From Dimorphilus gyrociliatus (Eukaryota > Annelida > Polychaeta > Dinophilidae): a stretch of DNA of 64,000 bases. Each line of letters starts with the position of its first letter. Position 1 is the stretch's first letter. This document shows, piece after piece, positions 11,923-25,508 of the stretch. A model generated the notes under the pieces. It had not been told where the DNA came from. It saw nothing but the letters and a program-made list of their open reading frames with translations, and did not search any database. Where the stretch lies: contig CAJFCJ010000001.1 in assembly GCA_904063045.1 (NCBI GenBank), positions 1,929,501 through 1,993,500 on the forward strand, read 5' to 3'. Made by a program: the position numbers and the translations under genes.

Positions 11923-14900
11923 ATGGAGGAAGAATTGACGGGAGGTAAGATTTTGACATTTTGATCGGTTTTACGAGATAAAATCGTAAGTCTAATTTAT
12001 GTAATGTGTTCACGAGTAAATAGATCAATAATATTTGGTGTATTTGCGTTAAGTAAATATTGTAATACATGAAAAGTTTTCATTTAATATCACCTTGACA
12101 GAATTTTTAACGTTTTAGTTTATTTGTAAATCGTTCTTATTTTGATTTTAGCAGATATTTTTTAAAATAAAACTTCTGAATAGTCTATTGATATTATTTG
12201 CAGACTATACTGGAAAACATTGTAAAATTAAGTTGCTTGATTGTATGTTTATGCAATAGAAATACTATTTTTGAATTTCTATGAAAGCTGTAAGGTCTCT
12301 GGGAATAGATCTTGACTGTTGAGTTTGAGTTGAATATACATAAACTAAAATAAGAATTTTTTCGGCTTTATTATAGTTTTTAGTAAGAGAAAAATCTTTC
12401 AAGTATTATCCATAAGGGGAATTTGTAATTCTATTTACAAGTCTTGTCGAATCGTATTTATAGTTCATGGTTTTTATTGAATTTTAATTTTTTTCAGAGC
12501 ACATTTGCAGAGTGTGTAGAAGTGAAGGGTTACCTGAACGACCTTTATATCATCCTTGCGTATGTACCGGAAGTATTAAGTACGTCCACCAAGAATGTCT
12601 TGTACAATGGTTAAGATACAGCAAAAAGGAGTACTGCGAGCTGTGCAAACACAAATTTGCTTTCAAACCTATATATGCCGCCGATATGCCAGGGCGACTA
12701 CCAGCAGCAGATATTCTAAGTGGATTAGCAAAAAGCGTTTTGCGGGCAGTTAAATATTGGCTGCATTATACTCTGGTGGCCATTGCATGGTTAGGAATTG
12801 TCCCTCTGACTGCCTGTCGTATCTACCGATGTCTATTCAGTGGATCCTTAACTGCTTTACTAACTTTACCACTGGATATTATGTCTACGAATAATATCAT
12901 ATCTGATATCTTTAATGGGTGTTTCGTTGTTATGTGCACATTGTGCGCCTTTATAAGCTTAGTTTGGCTAAGAGAACAAATATTAAATGGAGCGGGACCT
13001 GACTGGCTCGAGCATGACTTTCTGCAAGGGGCAAATTTCATGAATATAAATAATAACAGACAACAAGACCAGCCTCAAGCTAACGCACAACAAGATGCAG
13101 TAAATCCAAACAATGTAAATAATCCGCAACCTCAGCAGCGTCAACAACAGGAAAATGCTGATGACGGCTGGAATCCCATTGATTGGGATAGGGCGGCAGA
13201 TGAATTGACATGGGAGCGATTATTAGGTCTAGATGGGTCGTTGGTCTTTATAGAGCACGTTTTTTGGGTTGTGTCCCTAAATACGCTTTTCATTGTCCTC
13301 TTCGGTAAATATTAACAATTCTTCTATCAAATATATAGAATGTATACTTAGAAAACGATAACGATACTAATGCCCTGTAAAATTAATTCACAGCTATACT
13401 ACCTTATCACTTTGGACAAATAGCTACGGAACTTCTTGGACTTAAGCCTCTAACATTTCTTGCCCAATTTGAGGGCGTTCTAACCACCGTCCTGGGTTAT
13501 GTTGTAACTGCCGCAATTTTTGTTATAGTTCATACAGTTTCAACTATCTTGGGACTACAAAAACTTAAAAGAATTGTTGGTGTATCCTACATTGTCGTCA
13601 AAGTATCTTTATTAGTTGTCGTTGAAATTGGAATATTTCCATTAGTTTGCGGTTGGTGGTTGGATATTTGTTCTCTTCCATTGTTTAACGCCAGCTTATC
13701 TGATCGTAAAATGAGTGTTCGTACGGCACCAGGAACAGCCATGTTCATACATTGGTTGGTCGGGATGCTGTATGTGTTTTATCTTGCATCTTTTATTCTG
13801 TTATTAAGAGAAATGTTGCGTCCCGGAGTCTTGTGGTTTTTGAGGAACTTGAATGACCCAGATTTTAACCCAATCCATGAGATGATGCAACTTCCAGTTT
13901 TTAGACACGTTAGGAGATTCTTAGCGAGTCTAGTTATTTTTGGTACTACCGGTAAATTTCCTTCTTTAAATCCCTTTTTCAGTTTATAGGAATTGTTATT
14001 TTTTTTCAGTATTGGTCATGCTCCATTTACCAACCTTATTCATCAAAAAATTCCTTCCTTCTTTTCTGCCTTATCACGTAACAGTTTCTGCAGATGCTCC
14101 TTTATCAGAGCTTTCACTAGAACTTCTCTTACTTCAAGTTGTCCTACCAGCCCTCCTTGAACATGGGTATATGAGACAATGGTTAAAAACAGCCATCAAG
14201 AGTTGGTGTATCGGAGTAGCTAATATGTTAGATTTGAGAAGTTACTTACTAGGCGACATTCCGTTAGAAGATGATGTCGACGGACAAGACGATGAACATG
14301 CTCTTCTCCATCCGGAGGAAGAAGAAGAAGAAGAAGTGGAAGACGAAGAAGAGGCGGAAGAAGGGGACGAAGTTGACGAAGAAACTGAAGATGAAGAAGA
14401 GGAGGAGGCTGAAGACAGAAATGAGGAAGCTGCTCCAGCTGCAGGAGAAGGCCTAGGAGCTGAACATCAAGCTTTATTACATATGGCTGGTCCCACCGGC
14501 TTTCAACCATATAGACGCCCTAAATTTTTTGCAGTCAGACTAATTCTCCTGGTACTAATTTTAGCAACTACTCTCTTTGTAGTCAGCTCCGTTTCTCTAG
14601 TCGTTCCTGTAGCCGTTGGCAGATTCATATTGGATCGTGTTTTGTCAGGTGAACTGTTTTGGCTACTTATTCTATAATATATTGTTTTTTTATAGAACTT
14701 TCTATCACAGGTACTACAAAAATTCACGAACTATATACAGCAGCATGCGGAGCGTATGCCTGCTGGTTAGTTACAAGAACTCTTACAGTTCTTTATAAGT
14801 GGATACCAAAGGGATGGAAGGCAATTTTTAAAGAAGTGTTCAATTGGTTAATATTTGGTTTCAGGCTTAGCATTATTGGTTTTCTGTTCATTATAGTAAT

Positions 14901-15473
14901 TCCATTTATGCTTGGAGTTCTCTTTGAAACAGTCATAGCCATTCCCCTTCGAGTTCCACTAGACCAAAGTCCAATTCTTTTCTTATGGCAGGATTGGGCT
15001 TTGGGTGTTCTACACACCAAAATTATATGTGCAGTAACAATGCTAGGACCTAATAATTGGTGGTTGAAACGAAACCTAGAGAGAGCATATAACGATGGTT
15101 TAAGAAGATTATCCCTGAAATTTTATTTCTTTGAATTATTCCTACCATCTGCTTCTATTCTTGGTTTAGCACTGAGCATACCCTACGTTGTTGGTCATTC
15201 AATAGCTCCGGCTATGTTTGGTCTTGATCATCCGACAACGATTTTGGTAGAAAGGAGGATCTATCCTTTGTCATTGGCAGTTTTATTATTTTGCCGAGCA
15301 GCTGTAATGCAGGTTAAACAATTTAAAAAGCTATACGAACATATAAAGAACGATAAGTGAGTTTTTCATTATAATATATATATAACAATAACAAATAATA
15401 TAAACAATTATAATTATTTTCCAGATATCTTGTAGGACAAAGATTAGTAAATTATGAAAGAAGAACAGACTGA
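11923..15473 (+). CDS. MARCHF6: RING-CH E3 ubiquitin ligase MARCHF6 (Doa10)
   Basis: MARCHF6/Doa10 is the ER-membrane ubiquitin ligase for ER-associated degradation. Six exons: 11923-11944, 12498-13304, 13394-13951, 14010-14648, 14711-15356 and 15425-15473, about 906 residues (human 910). The N-terminal RING-CH domain is intact (CRVC...HPCVCTGSIKYVHQECL...CELC). Then come the many membrane helices, the TEB4/Doa10 core (ICGWWLDICSL, HWLVGMLYVFY, LRPGVLWFLRNLNDPDFNP, TTKIHELYTAACG, PLRVPLDQ, WQDWALGVLH) and the conserved C-terminal element (KNDKYLVGQRLVNYERR). An Asp/Glu-rich low-complexity stretch coded by GAA/GAG runs at 14,269-14,430 lies in a cytoplasmic loop and is longer than in human. 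Intron 1 (553 bp) is long for this window. Exon 1 codes only seven residues. Confidence 0.97.
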
Positions 15474-15647
15474 TGGTGATAATATGCACAGTGTATTTTT
15501 CAATTTGTACAGTATATACTATTTAGTCGCTCAATATAGTTAAATTGTACATTCGTAAGCTTTGATTAAATAGCTTACTTATTACAGTTTTCTTCTCTTT
15601 GTACATTTTATAACACATATAAATAAGCAAACACTCAATTGTTAAAA

Positions 15648-16672
15648 CTACCAATCGATTGCTACTCTTTTATCCACATCTAGTAATTCTTTGGCTAGAA
15701 TATGTTGATCTTCAATTTCTTCTTTCATCTTCTGAATTAAATTTATGCAGACAAATGAGTTAATAAGACAGAGAGAAAAATTTATTAATCCTATAATCAA
15801 CATGGAAAAGTTAATCCATTGTAATTTTGCGGTAATATAGTTACTGCAATTCTGTGAGGCATATGAATTATTCTTTGCTGGTGCTAAAAGGCATTTTCTA
15901 ACACGTGAAATGTTAAATCGTATATTAGGATTGTCATTGTATAGGTCTCTTTTAGCTTCAGGCTTACAACAAGCGATTGGCACTGTAGCCTGTATAACTT
16001 TCTTATTTCCTCTAACTGTAATTTGTTGCCTTCTTCTAAATTTTATTGAATATCCAAAATCTTGAGTATGTGAATATGATCCGCAGCATTTCATTCTCAA
16101 TTGAACTAAATCCCAAGTTTTCGTCACTTTATCCCTGGCCCATATTAAATTGCCATTATTGTCAATAGATGACCCTGTATAATTGCTTTGAAGAGATTCT
16201 TGAAGGAAGTCGATTAGTTGATTCTCAAACTTTTCCTTCCCCAATATCCATAAGAAAAATAGGACAATTTGTAAAATAACTTTGGACAAATTCCAAGAAA
16301 AATATATCAATATCAGTGATTTATTATGATTTACGGCAGTCAAAGAACCAACGAAGAATAAAATTACAAAACTAAGTCCGAATATAGAATTTATTTGGCA
16401 GAGGTCCTCTAATAGAGATGGGATATTCAATTCCCCATCAAACTTTCTCATATCATCTGGAATACGAGAGAAAAATTCCAATATCGTTTTATCTTCTATC
16501 ATAATATAGAAACAATAAGCTGAACAGCTTAACCCTAACAACAGAGCTGGAAGACATATTCAATTAGCGAAAGTCTCTATATAATAGGATTATCAGAAGA
16601 AGATACTACGTACAGAGAACTGCCATAACAAATAATGTAATTTTTGAATGTGCAACAGAACACATGCTTCAT
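15648..16672 (-). CDS. Tetraspanin
   Basis: Four-helix tetraspanin of about 313 residues. Exon 2 (15648-16546) carries helix 1's end, helix 2 (FGLSFVILFFVGSL), helix 3 (VILQIVLFFLWIL), a large extracellular loop with the diagnostic KCCGSYSH, then IACCKPE, a lone RKCL and QNC, and helix 4 (FSMLIIGLINFSLCLINSFVCI) followed by a short charged tail. Exon 1 (16630-16672) is inferred: it supplies MKHVFCCTFKNYII through a GTTATG donor and an 83-bp intron in matching phase, and completes helix 1. The CCG, PxxCC-like and two later cysteines fit a six-cysteine loop. I cannot place it in a subfamily. The gene is tail to tail with MARCHF6, 174 bp apart. Confidence 0.82.
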
Positions 16673-17755
16673 TAATTATTATATATTACCAGTCAATTTC
16701 GAGAATATTCCAATTATATTATAGCAATTTAATAGACTACTGAGTATTTTATATTACAATATTTCATAAGTATTTATTCTTACCGACTTGAATAGTAAAA
16801 AAATGTGATATTTTACTTTTATATTCACTTTAATTCACTTTAAAATGACAAAATAGTGCATGACGTATATGGCTGAATATTTTATTTATTAAAATTATTA
16901 TAGTCGTTACGTTAAATATCTTAAATTTAATTATTACATATGCATATACATCTCACTTATGTTATATATATTCTATTCTGTTTATATATGAAAGTATATT
17001 ACAGCAGTAGTGAGCGATAATGTGATTAGATTAAAATCAACTTTCAAATTACATAATTTTTCATTTTTAGTTATAAAAATGTATCGTATTGAATTCAAGT
17101 CAAATGAAAATTATATTCCATATTCAAAAGAAACTTTATTATGCTTAATATAAGTCCTAGTGTGACTTTTGAATAAAATTAACAAATAGGATAAGTATTT
17201 GTTATCTATTAAATACATTATATAAAGAAAAGCTAAATTATGATTTTTGCCCAAGTAGATTAATTTAAATTAATTGATAATTATGCATATGTTAATTGGA
17301 CTATATTTTGTTGCGTTAAACAATGGATGTCATGAGGTCAATTTCCAATAAACTTATAAATAAGGTATGCGACACCATTGCGCCACTCAGTAACGGAAAC
17401 TCCTTCGGGTTAATTGTTGTCATTTACTGAATTTCTCACTGCTTCATTATTATTTGTTGGTTGTAAATATTAATTTCTTTCTAAGAAATATATTTACTCA
17501 ATATATACGGCAAGTGAATTTTACTCATTTTGTTGTCATTTTGCACTATTGCGCATCATTTTAAAGTTGGTGCCATTGCTCAATGTCAGTAGCCATTTAA
17601 AATACTGAGATAATTTGATAAATCATTTATTTTGTTCATAAAATTGCTTCAAACTTTTATTGTTGTTTTTTTAGCCTAGCGAAAACAAAAATTGTTCTTG
17701 TAATCTAATTGACATTTCTCTAGAAACTTATTAGCTTAAAAGTATATACGTTAAC
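16673..17755. other. Divergent intergenic region
   Basis: 1,083 bp of strongly AT-rich DNA between the starts of the tetraspanin and TAF1. No gene, repeat family or clear element seen. Confidence 0.5.
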
Positions 17756-20700
17756 ATGTCTGACTCGGATAAAGGTATAGATATTGTTGGGTTCGAAGGA
17801 CCTCAAGACGAATCCTCAGTAAGTTCGCCGAATAGGTTTTCGTCTTCTGGATTCTTTCCATATGCTACGGAAGTCCAGTCGTCTGGTTTGGACGATATGA
17901 AACTCGCTAGATGTATCTCCCAAATTAACAGACCAATTGATACAAGAACGATAAGTGAAACTGACGAGGGAAGTACTGACCTCTGCGAAGTTATCGTCAA
18001 GCGATCCAGAGTAAGTTTTTAAAAAACTGATAAACTTTACTTAAATATTGCTTTTCCACAAATTTTTGAACAGACAAACAATGAAGACGAAAATGCAGAG
18101 ATTTTCATGAGCGACTCCAGTGACGATGAATCCGGAAAGATGGCCGAATGGAGATTCGGTCCTTCTAAGCACTGGTACGATTTACTCAATGTCAACGAAA
18201 ATGGATCTAATTTAGACTATGGCTTTCGGGTAATGTATTTTTTCATAATTTCCAGTTCCACGTTAACTTATTAACTTAAAATAGAAAAGAAAATACTCCG
18301 AATCTCTTGAAAAAGTTGATGAGGTTGCCAAAAAATTTCCAAAAGACTGCTTCCAAATGATCTGTTCTGTAAGTTTTTATCTCTAATCAACCATTATACC
18401 TTTTCATTAGGTCCATACTTTATACAGTATCGTTGGGAAGACGATGTTATCTGGAATGGAGACCAAGTTCGCCGACAGATTTTGAATTTGGATAGAATAA
18501 AAAACATTCCTGCCGCCTGGATTCCCAACAGTATCATTAGATCATACTCAAGTTTTATTTATCATTTAAAGAGTTAGTTTTGTTATTATTTTACTGTACA
18601 AACAGTTTTAATGGGCAATAATTACTTTATTAGAAGCTGAACATAATAGAAACAGATCATCTTTTGAAAGCGATGGTATGTATATTCTCTCAAAGCCTTT
18701 TTACCTCTTTAAAATGAAATTCTGTTCTCCTTTAGATATTAACATGACCATGAAAGACATTTCCAGATCTATTTTTAAGCCTCAAAATCCTGTAGTTGCT
18801 GATGGATCATGGGTGAAAGATATAATATGGGACTCCGAGGTTGTGAATGTTACTATAGATTAGTTAATTACTCTATAATAATTGTATTTTATTAATACAT
18901 ACAATAGAACATGGACGAGATCCCTAAACCTCCGTTTTTGGAAATGTATAAAGGTGATCCCAATACCATATTTGAAATACCGACGGATGCTTCTCCTGAG
19001 GTTGTTACACATACAAGTATAACAGAACAGGCATTTAACAAGTGGTTAATATAATTTTAACAGAGGTCAGCGACTAGTCAGGAGCGAGAAGACTCATTTA
19101 ATTTATCTAATGACATATATTATACACAAGAGGCAGCCGACCTATTTCGTACACCTACTAAACTTCAACATTCTGTGCCAGCCATGAACTTGAACAAATG
19201 TCTATTTCCTATAGAACCTGATAATGAGGTTCTTGACTATTACAGACGACAACTGAGGCCCATTAGACCAAGAATGAATGATGAAGAAGCAACAACAGTT
19301 ATTCCACTCTTTAGACATGTCGAAGAAAAACAACAGGTATTTTTCATTGATTATCTTGGTCCCTACTCATTGCTATATATCTAGGAGATAAGAAACATGG
19401 CAAAAGAAACCTATGGAGGGGAGGTATTTGTTATGAATAGACTCGTTGACCTTTCAGGATTTGACGGTAGTTTGTTTTTAATGGAATATGTCGAAGAAAA
19501 TCCTCCTCTTCTCAGTCGGGTAGGTATGGCTAGTAACATACGGATTTACTACAAGAAGGTGGGAAAAACTTCAAAAATTGAATTAAAATTAATTGATACT
19601 TTTAATTAAGCAATGCAACAAGGACGATGATTATATACCCAGCTATGCCTTTGGCGAATTAGCTCCCACTGAGCGTTCACCTTTTCTAGGCAATCTAAAA
19701 GAAGGAGAATTTGTACCAACTCTTGAGAATAATATGTATCTTGCACCAATTTTTCAACAGTTTAAGAATTTTTGCGATTTCCTGATTATAAAAAGAGACA
19801 ATCAGTACTATTTAAATATGAATGAAAAACGTCAAATTTACACAATCTATTTTTCAGCTATCATATCAGAGATTTTGACGAAATTTTCACTGTAGGCCAA
19901 GAATGTCCTAAAATTCAAGTTCCCAGACCAAAATCAAAGACTATACAACGCTTCTTAACTCATCTTGCCCACTTTCACATTTGCAAGCTCTTCCGACAAT
20001 CGAGAGATACTCCACCATGTCTGAAATTAGAAGATGTTAGCAAACTTGTGCCAAATTTATCTGAAATTACCCTTCGAAAATATATCAAGAGTTACGCTTA
20101 TTTTGTGAAAAAGGACAATGGCTGCTATTGGGCACTAAAAGAAGATGTTTATTTACCTGAATTGGAGAATTTTACCCAATATATTACACCCGAACTATTT
20201 TGCGCCTATTACAGCCAATCGGCTTACCATAGCAGGTATAAAAAAATATTTAATAAAGATGAAATTACTTTTTATTATTATAGACTACGTGCTGCTGGTT
20301 ATGAAGGAGATGGATTATTGAGTATAGACGATGATACGGCTTTCGAAAGCAGAATAATAGCAGCCCCATGGAATACAACCTCAGCATACACCAGCGCTGT
20401 GAATAAAGAGTGCCTACTCGAACTCCGAAGTACATTAGAATCTATAGAAACCAATAAAGGAATCCCCTACGTAAAATTATCTAAGCGGCCGTCTGCGCTA
20501 AGAGATCATTTCGTAATGAAGAATTTAATTTATTTGACACTTATGTTCTAATAATATTGATAATTTTGTTAGGGAGGGAAATTCCAGAATTATACAGACG
20601 AAGCTATTTTGGAAAAAGTAATTAGTACTATCGAAATAGTCCTAAAGAGATGTCAGAAAAAACCTAGAAGGGTAATTCATTAGTTTGTTTCATTTAATTA

Positions 20701-23700
20701 CCGTACAATGTGTTAGAGAGATTTCTAAAATTTTTATATGAATATGCTTATGAACATCCTTATTTAAGATATCTGTTACTGTATTATGATAAATCGATGG
20801 CAAAAGTATTAAAACATTGTCAATTATTATGTAATGACAAAGATTAGCCTCTTCTGGATAGAGAGATATAAGAATATTTAGTTTTAGCACTACCTGCTTC
20901 CATATAAGTGTTATAGATTTATATATGTATGTATAAATGTTTCAGATTGAAGAACTAATGAAATGGAATGCAATCAAGCTTATAAAGATTCTATCGACTT
21001 TAAAATTGGACGATGCAAAGTCTTCAGGTTTTATAAATAACAAATGCTTTTAAGAGTCAATTAAGCTATAAATAACGTTATTTTCAGTTCTCTCTGAATT
21101 CAAGCAGCTAGTCAAGCAGACCAATCTAAGAGAAAACGAAATATTTGAGGAAGAATGTAGAAAAGAGTTTGAAATGCAATATCGGTACACATTTGTTTTT
21201 GAAACCAATTATATTTTATTTTATATTGTTAAATGATTTTATCCTACGCAGGTCACTAGCTTCAACAGATATTGTATCCACTGATAGTGATTCATCGTCC
21301 GATAGTGAACTTAAAGAGTATGCTAAAGAATTAGAGCAGGATTTCACGGAAGAAAATTCACCGTTTTTTCTTGACACCAACAACGCTACTAAGAAAAAGA
21401 AAGTATTGAAAATAGTTAGAACATTCATCGACGAAGAGGGAAACTTATATTCAACAGCAGAATTTGTTAGAGAGGCAAATGTTATAGAAATGTACATAAA
21501 TGCCAAGAGCAAGAAGGAAACAGAGTACTATCAAATTTTTTATCTTTATACGTTACTGATAAACTGATCAATTTTTTTTAGATCAATTCTTGGCAGGAAT
21601 GAAACACCGAAGTGCTTAAACTCAGACGAAAATAACAATGGAGAAAAGGTAAATTATTAAACTTTTAGCTCATAAAATTAAACCTTTTTCTCACTTTCCA
21701 GGAGATATTTAGCGAGGACTCGACCATATCAGACAGAATAGAGCATAGCTTGCAATGGGATAAAGAAAATTCCAATTCGAGAAAACTTATAAAAGTTCAG
21801 AATGCTACAGTGAAAATTTGCAAAAAATTACTTAAAAGGTAAGACTGGTAATTAATGTAGTGTATCAAAGTTCAACGATTTTTATTTAATACAGAGCTAA
21901 AGAGTTTTCAAGGAGAAAGTCACTTGCAAAATCGAATATGTCAGCAGTAATTAAAGTAGGAATATTTCAAGATATGTATTTTGTTTTATTAATTAAGTAT
22001 TTCTGATAGAAACGAAAAATGGCAGTAGCAGAGCGTAGAAAAACAAATCCATTCGTAATTATGAGCCTAATTTTTGAGGAAATAGTCGATAGTATAGCGA
22101 AATTGGACGATGTAAGTTCCTTTTAAAAAAAATTAACGAAGATATATGCATTTTTTTTGCTCAACTTTAGGTCTTACCGTTCCTTCAACCAATAGACAGA
22201 GTGCTTAATCCATCTTACTATCTCTATATAAAGGAACCGATGGATATTCATACTATAAGATTGGTAAGTAATACAATTATTGAATATATATACCATAACT
22301 CGGATTAATTAAAATGTTTTTTAACTATAGAAATTGAGAGATAATAAGTATCATTCAAGAAAGACTTTTATCTCCGATTTCAATCAAATGGTTTTGAATT
22401 CTATCAGATTTAATGGCTCTGCTTCCCCAATAACTAATATCGCTCGGAAAATGCTCGATTATTGCATACAGAGAATTGCTGAGGTTTCTTTTTCAATTAA
22501 CTGTCATAATAACCCGTTTGAAAATATTTTCGTCTAATAGAAAGACGACTACTTAATGGAACTTGAAAAATGGATACCATATCCTAAAAAGTCTCACCTT
22601 TCGCAATTTGAAAGCATTCTAAAGAAAATCACAAACGATATGAAAAATATTGAAGGCGTGAGTTATGGAAATTTTGGACTAGAGATTGCTTTTTTTTAAT
22701 TCATTAACTCTTATATTTGTAGTCTGAAGCATTTCGACGTCCTGTTAACAAAATATGGTCGTTATACTACGATGTTATTAAAACGCCAATGGATTTATTA
22801 GCGATAACTATTGTAAGATTAAAGCTATTATTTTTATTTATTCACTTTTCGCTTGTTAAAATATATAGAAAATCAGAAGGCATAAATATAAGAATAGGCG
22901 CGACTTTATTAAGGATGTTAAGCTAATTCTGGATAACTCTGTAACGTTTAACGGAGAAGACTCAGATCTCACTGCTACTGCCAATAATATATATACAACT
23001 GCGTTGAATGCCCTAGAAGAGCATTCTGAAGAACTGACAATACTTGAAGAGGAAATTATAAAGTCCGAGGCACGAAAACGCTCAAGAAAATCCCTTAACA
23101 TCGGTTTGCATTTCCATCAACTCTCTTGATATTTATAATAATAGAAACGTTTTTAGATCCAAGCATCTCTAACGAATCGACTAACAGTTACGAAATTAGA
23201 GTTCCCGATTTTCACATGAATAAATCGGAAATAACTTCTGTAAACAATAATCCTATTCCAATAGAAAATGATAAAGGTCAACTTACAGCATGTAACCTTG
23301 TTGAAAGTAAATTGACAGACATTGATATTCGATTGAAAATATTTATATTTGATTTTGATTTATTGAAATTCTTTAAATAGGACTTGGACTGGAATTATCA
23401 ACTAACTCAAAAGCAAGCAATAAATTGGATGAGAGAGGATTTAGCGACTTCCTTACACAAGGTGCTTTTAATGTCCTTGATCCTCCAAAAGAGTCAAATG
23501 ACACTGTTGAATTGGACAAATCAAGTACTTCAGAAACACCTCATGAAGATAATAGTAACAGCCTTTTTAATATAGGTGAAGATTAAAAATTCAATTCTAC
23601 TATCTATGTCAATTAAAATTTCATGAAATTTCTAGGAGACCAAGAACTGGGCGTTATTTTCCTTGACGAAGCGGAATTTGATAGCGATGGAAATTATTCA

Positions 23701-24276
23701 GCAAGTGGATCACACGCTACTTGGGCAGGCAGATTCAGAGAGTCGATTCCCGTTACTTCAGGAAATGCTGCTAATTTGTATGAGAGTTTAACTCCAGAAG
23801 GAGCTGATAGTTGCGATTCTTCGAGTGATCTGGAAGATGATGTGAACAATTCGGTATACGATTGGGGTTGGACCCGCGAAAGCCCCAAATCGAAAGAGTC
23901 TATATCTCATATAGAAGAAATTAGCGGTACAGATAGTTCAGATTTTAATACCGAGCCAACTAATCTGACGAATTATGGTCAACCCAACATAAACTTCGAA
24001 GAAACAAATTCCTCGCCATTTCCATCTCCTAGTTCGCAAGCATTTACTCAATCGGAAGACGACCAATCGTCTAGTGGTTACAATTTTGTAGCAACTGACA
24101 CAGTCGGAATATTAATTCAAGATGGTAGCTCTAGTTCAGAAGATGAAGTTGTCAGGAGAATACAGCCTGAAACGATAGACGTTACAACCCTTTATAGCGA
24201 TTCTGAACCTTCAAGCGAAGATGGAGATACGTCAAAATCTAGTATTGAATGTATTGACTTGACAGATTGTTTATAA
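17756..24276 (+). CDS. TAF1: TFIID subunit 1 (TAF1), 27 exons
   Basis: TAF1 is the largest TFIID subunit, a scaffold for RNA polymerase II promoter recognition. Twenty-seven exons join in frame from ATG 17756 to TAA 24276, giving about 1,581 residues (human 1,872). Key exons: 17756-18010, 19064-19336, 19385-19558, 19611-19804, 19858-20512, 21252-21524, 22171-22263, 22331-22483, 22723-22812, 22869-23103, 23636-24276. The central DUF3591/winged-helix core matches human (GGEVFVMNRLVDLSG, EENPPLLSRVGMA, ENNMYLAPIF, IIAAPWNTTSAY). RTFIDEEGNLY matches RTFRDEEGKEY. Tandem bromodomains sit at about residues 1,000-1,105 and 1,120-1,250; each keeps its acetyl-lysine Asn (RFNG, TFNG). The tail is acidic and serine-rich. 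The CCHC zinc knuckle between core and bromodomains in human was not found, and overall divergence is high. Introns are about 50-95 bp, longest about 270 bp. Confidence 0.95.
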
Positions 24277-24396
24277 GCTATTCAATTGTTTTATAGCTAT
24301 TTTTAAAAAAACAAACTATTTTTTTATAAATTTTGTATTTTCAATATTTAAATAATTTTTTAGCTGTTTGAAAAAAAACTTGCAAATAAAACGACT

Positions 24397-24768
24397 ATGC
24401 TTGCATCTGATAAAACTCAGGAAAATGGTATAGCACATAGTAATAAGAGAGAACAATCCGTTTCCTACTGCCTAACCCACTTTCCATTTATCAACTTTTC
24501 TAAGAAAATTTCATTAGATTCTAGTCAAAGTGGAGACGATGGATTGTGCTCTGCTCTTTCAAGGATGAAAGAGTGTATATTGAATATTTCTGGAAAATTC
24601 TCTCTTCCATTTAGGCTAAAACCTCGCAATATGTTAGAAGGTAAAGGTAAACGGAAGAGAAATTTTATGAATATTCATAGATACCTAGCCCTATACTTTT
24701 TTGGATTATTTATATTATTATTTTTTCTAAAATTGATTATACTTCATTCAACGTCTTCAACAAGATAA
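24397..24768 (+). CDS. Possible small tail-anchored protein
   Basis: Single open frame of 123 codons beginning with ATG, 120 bp after the TAF1 stop. The first 95 residues are polar and basic (CKY-type residues, RLKPRN, GKGKRKRNF). They are followed by one strong hydrophobic helix near the C-terminus (LALYFFGLFILLFFLKLIIL) and a short STSSTR end, as in tail-anchored membrane proteins. I recognise no family. The polar/basic/helix order argues against a chance frame, but the AT-rich setting and lack of an intron or homolog leave real doubt. It could also be an unused frame in the TAF1 3' untranslated region. Confidence 0.4.
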   Translation: MLASDKTQENGIAHSNKREQSVSYCLTHFPFINFSKKISLDSSQSGDDGLCSALSRMKECILNISGKFSLPFRLKPRNMLEGKGKRKRNFMNIHRYLALYFFGLFILLFFLKLIILHSTSSTR

Positions 24769-25508
24769 TAAATTAACTATTGTAGGGGTAAAAGGCTCAG
24801 TATAGGACAAATAAAAAACAGGAAACCCCGTTTTTAGCCAACGTTATTTTCGTCTTAGAAATAAAAAAAAAAAGTAATCAAAAGTGGTATTGATACAAAT
24901 ATCTAAGGAAAGTAATCTCCTATTCTATAAATATATACACAGCAAATAGTAAAAGAATGTAAAAGACTTTGTATAATTAGTTAAAGAATTGATAAGTTCT
25001 TTACAAACGATACATTCAGTATAATAGTACTTCAGCATTTTAGTATAGTGAATTATTCATAGATGTTTTAATAAAGAGTATTATCTTTATTTTGATTTCA
25101 ATAAAAATGTCTATAAATAAACAATTGTAAAAAGGATAAAAGAAAACAAAATTTATCAGTATAAGCTTTTAATGGACGTATTTCTTTTCCCTTCCTATCT
25201 CTCTTTTATAGTTCAAGTAAATATAGAAACAGTATTCTTTATTCCATTAAAATTCTGTTCAAACTTCTTTTTACTGCAAATTGTGAAACAAAAAATTAAA
25301 TATTTGTTCTTCTTTAATAAAATATTAATCCTTTCTGTAAATTAAAAAAAAATATACAATTCAATACGCAATAGTTATTTTTTAGTAGGGCTATTTAATA
25401 GCAAATAGAAACTTTTGCATCTTAAAAAATATTGATTGTATGAATAATTCAAAGTAGGCAAGTTGAAATTATAATAATAAAACAAAAAAAAATAAAACAA
25501 GTATTTTG
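24769..25508. other. Gap between convergent genes
   Basis: 740 bp of AT-rich sequence with many A-runs and AATAAA-like hexamers on both strands, consistent with opposing 3' untranslated regions. No gene seen. Confidence 0.5.

Noticed and set aside
14220-14510. Leucine/proline-rich frame antisense to MARCHF6 and the lysine-rich frame 14271-14456
   Set aside because: Both arise from the GAA/GAG acidic tract of MARCHF6 read in other frames.
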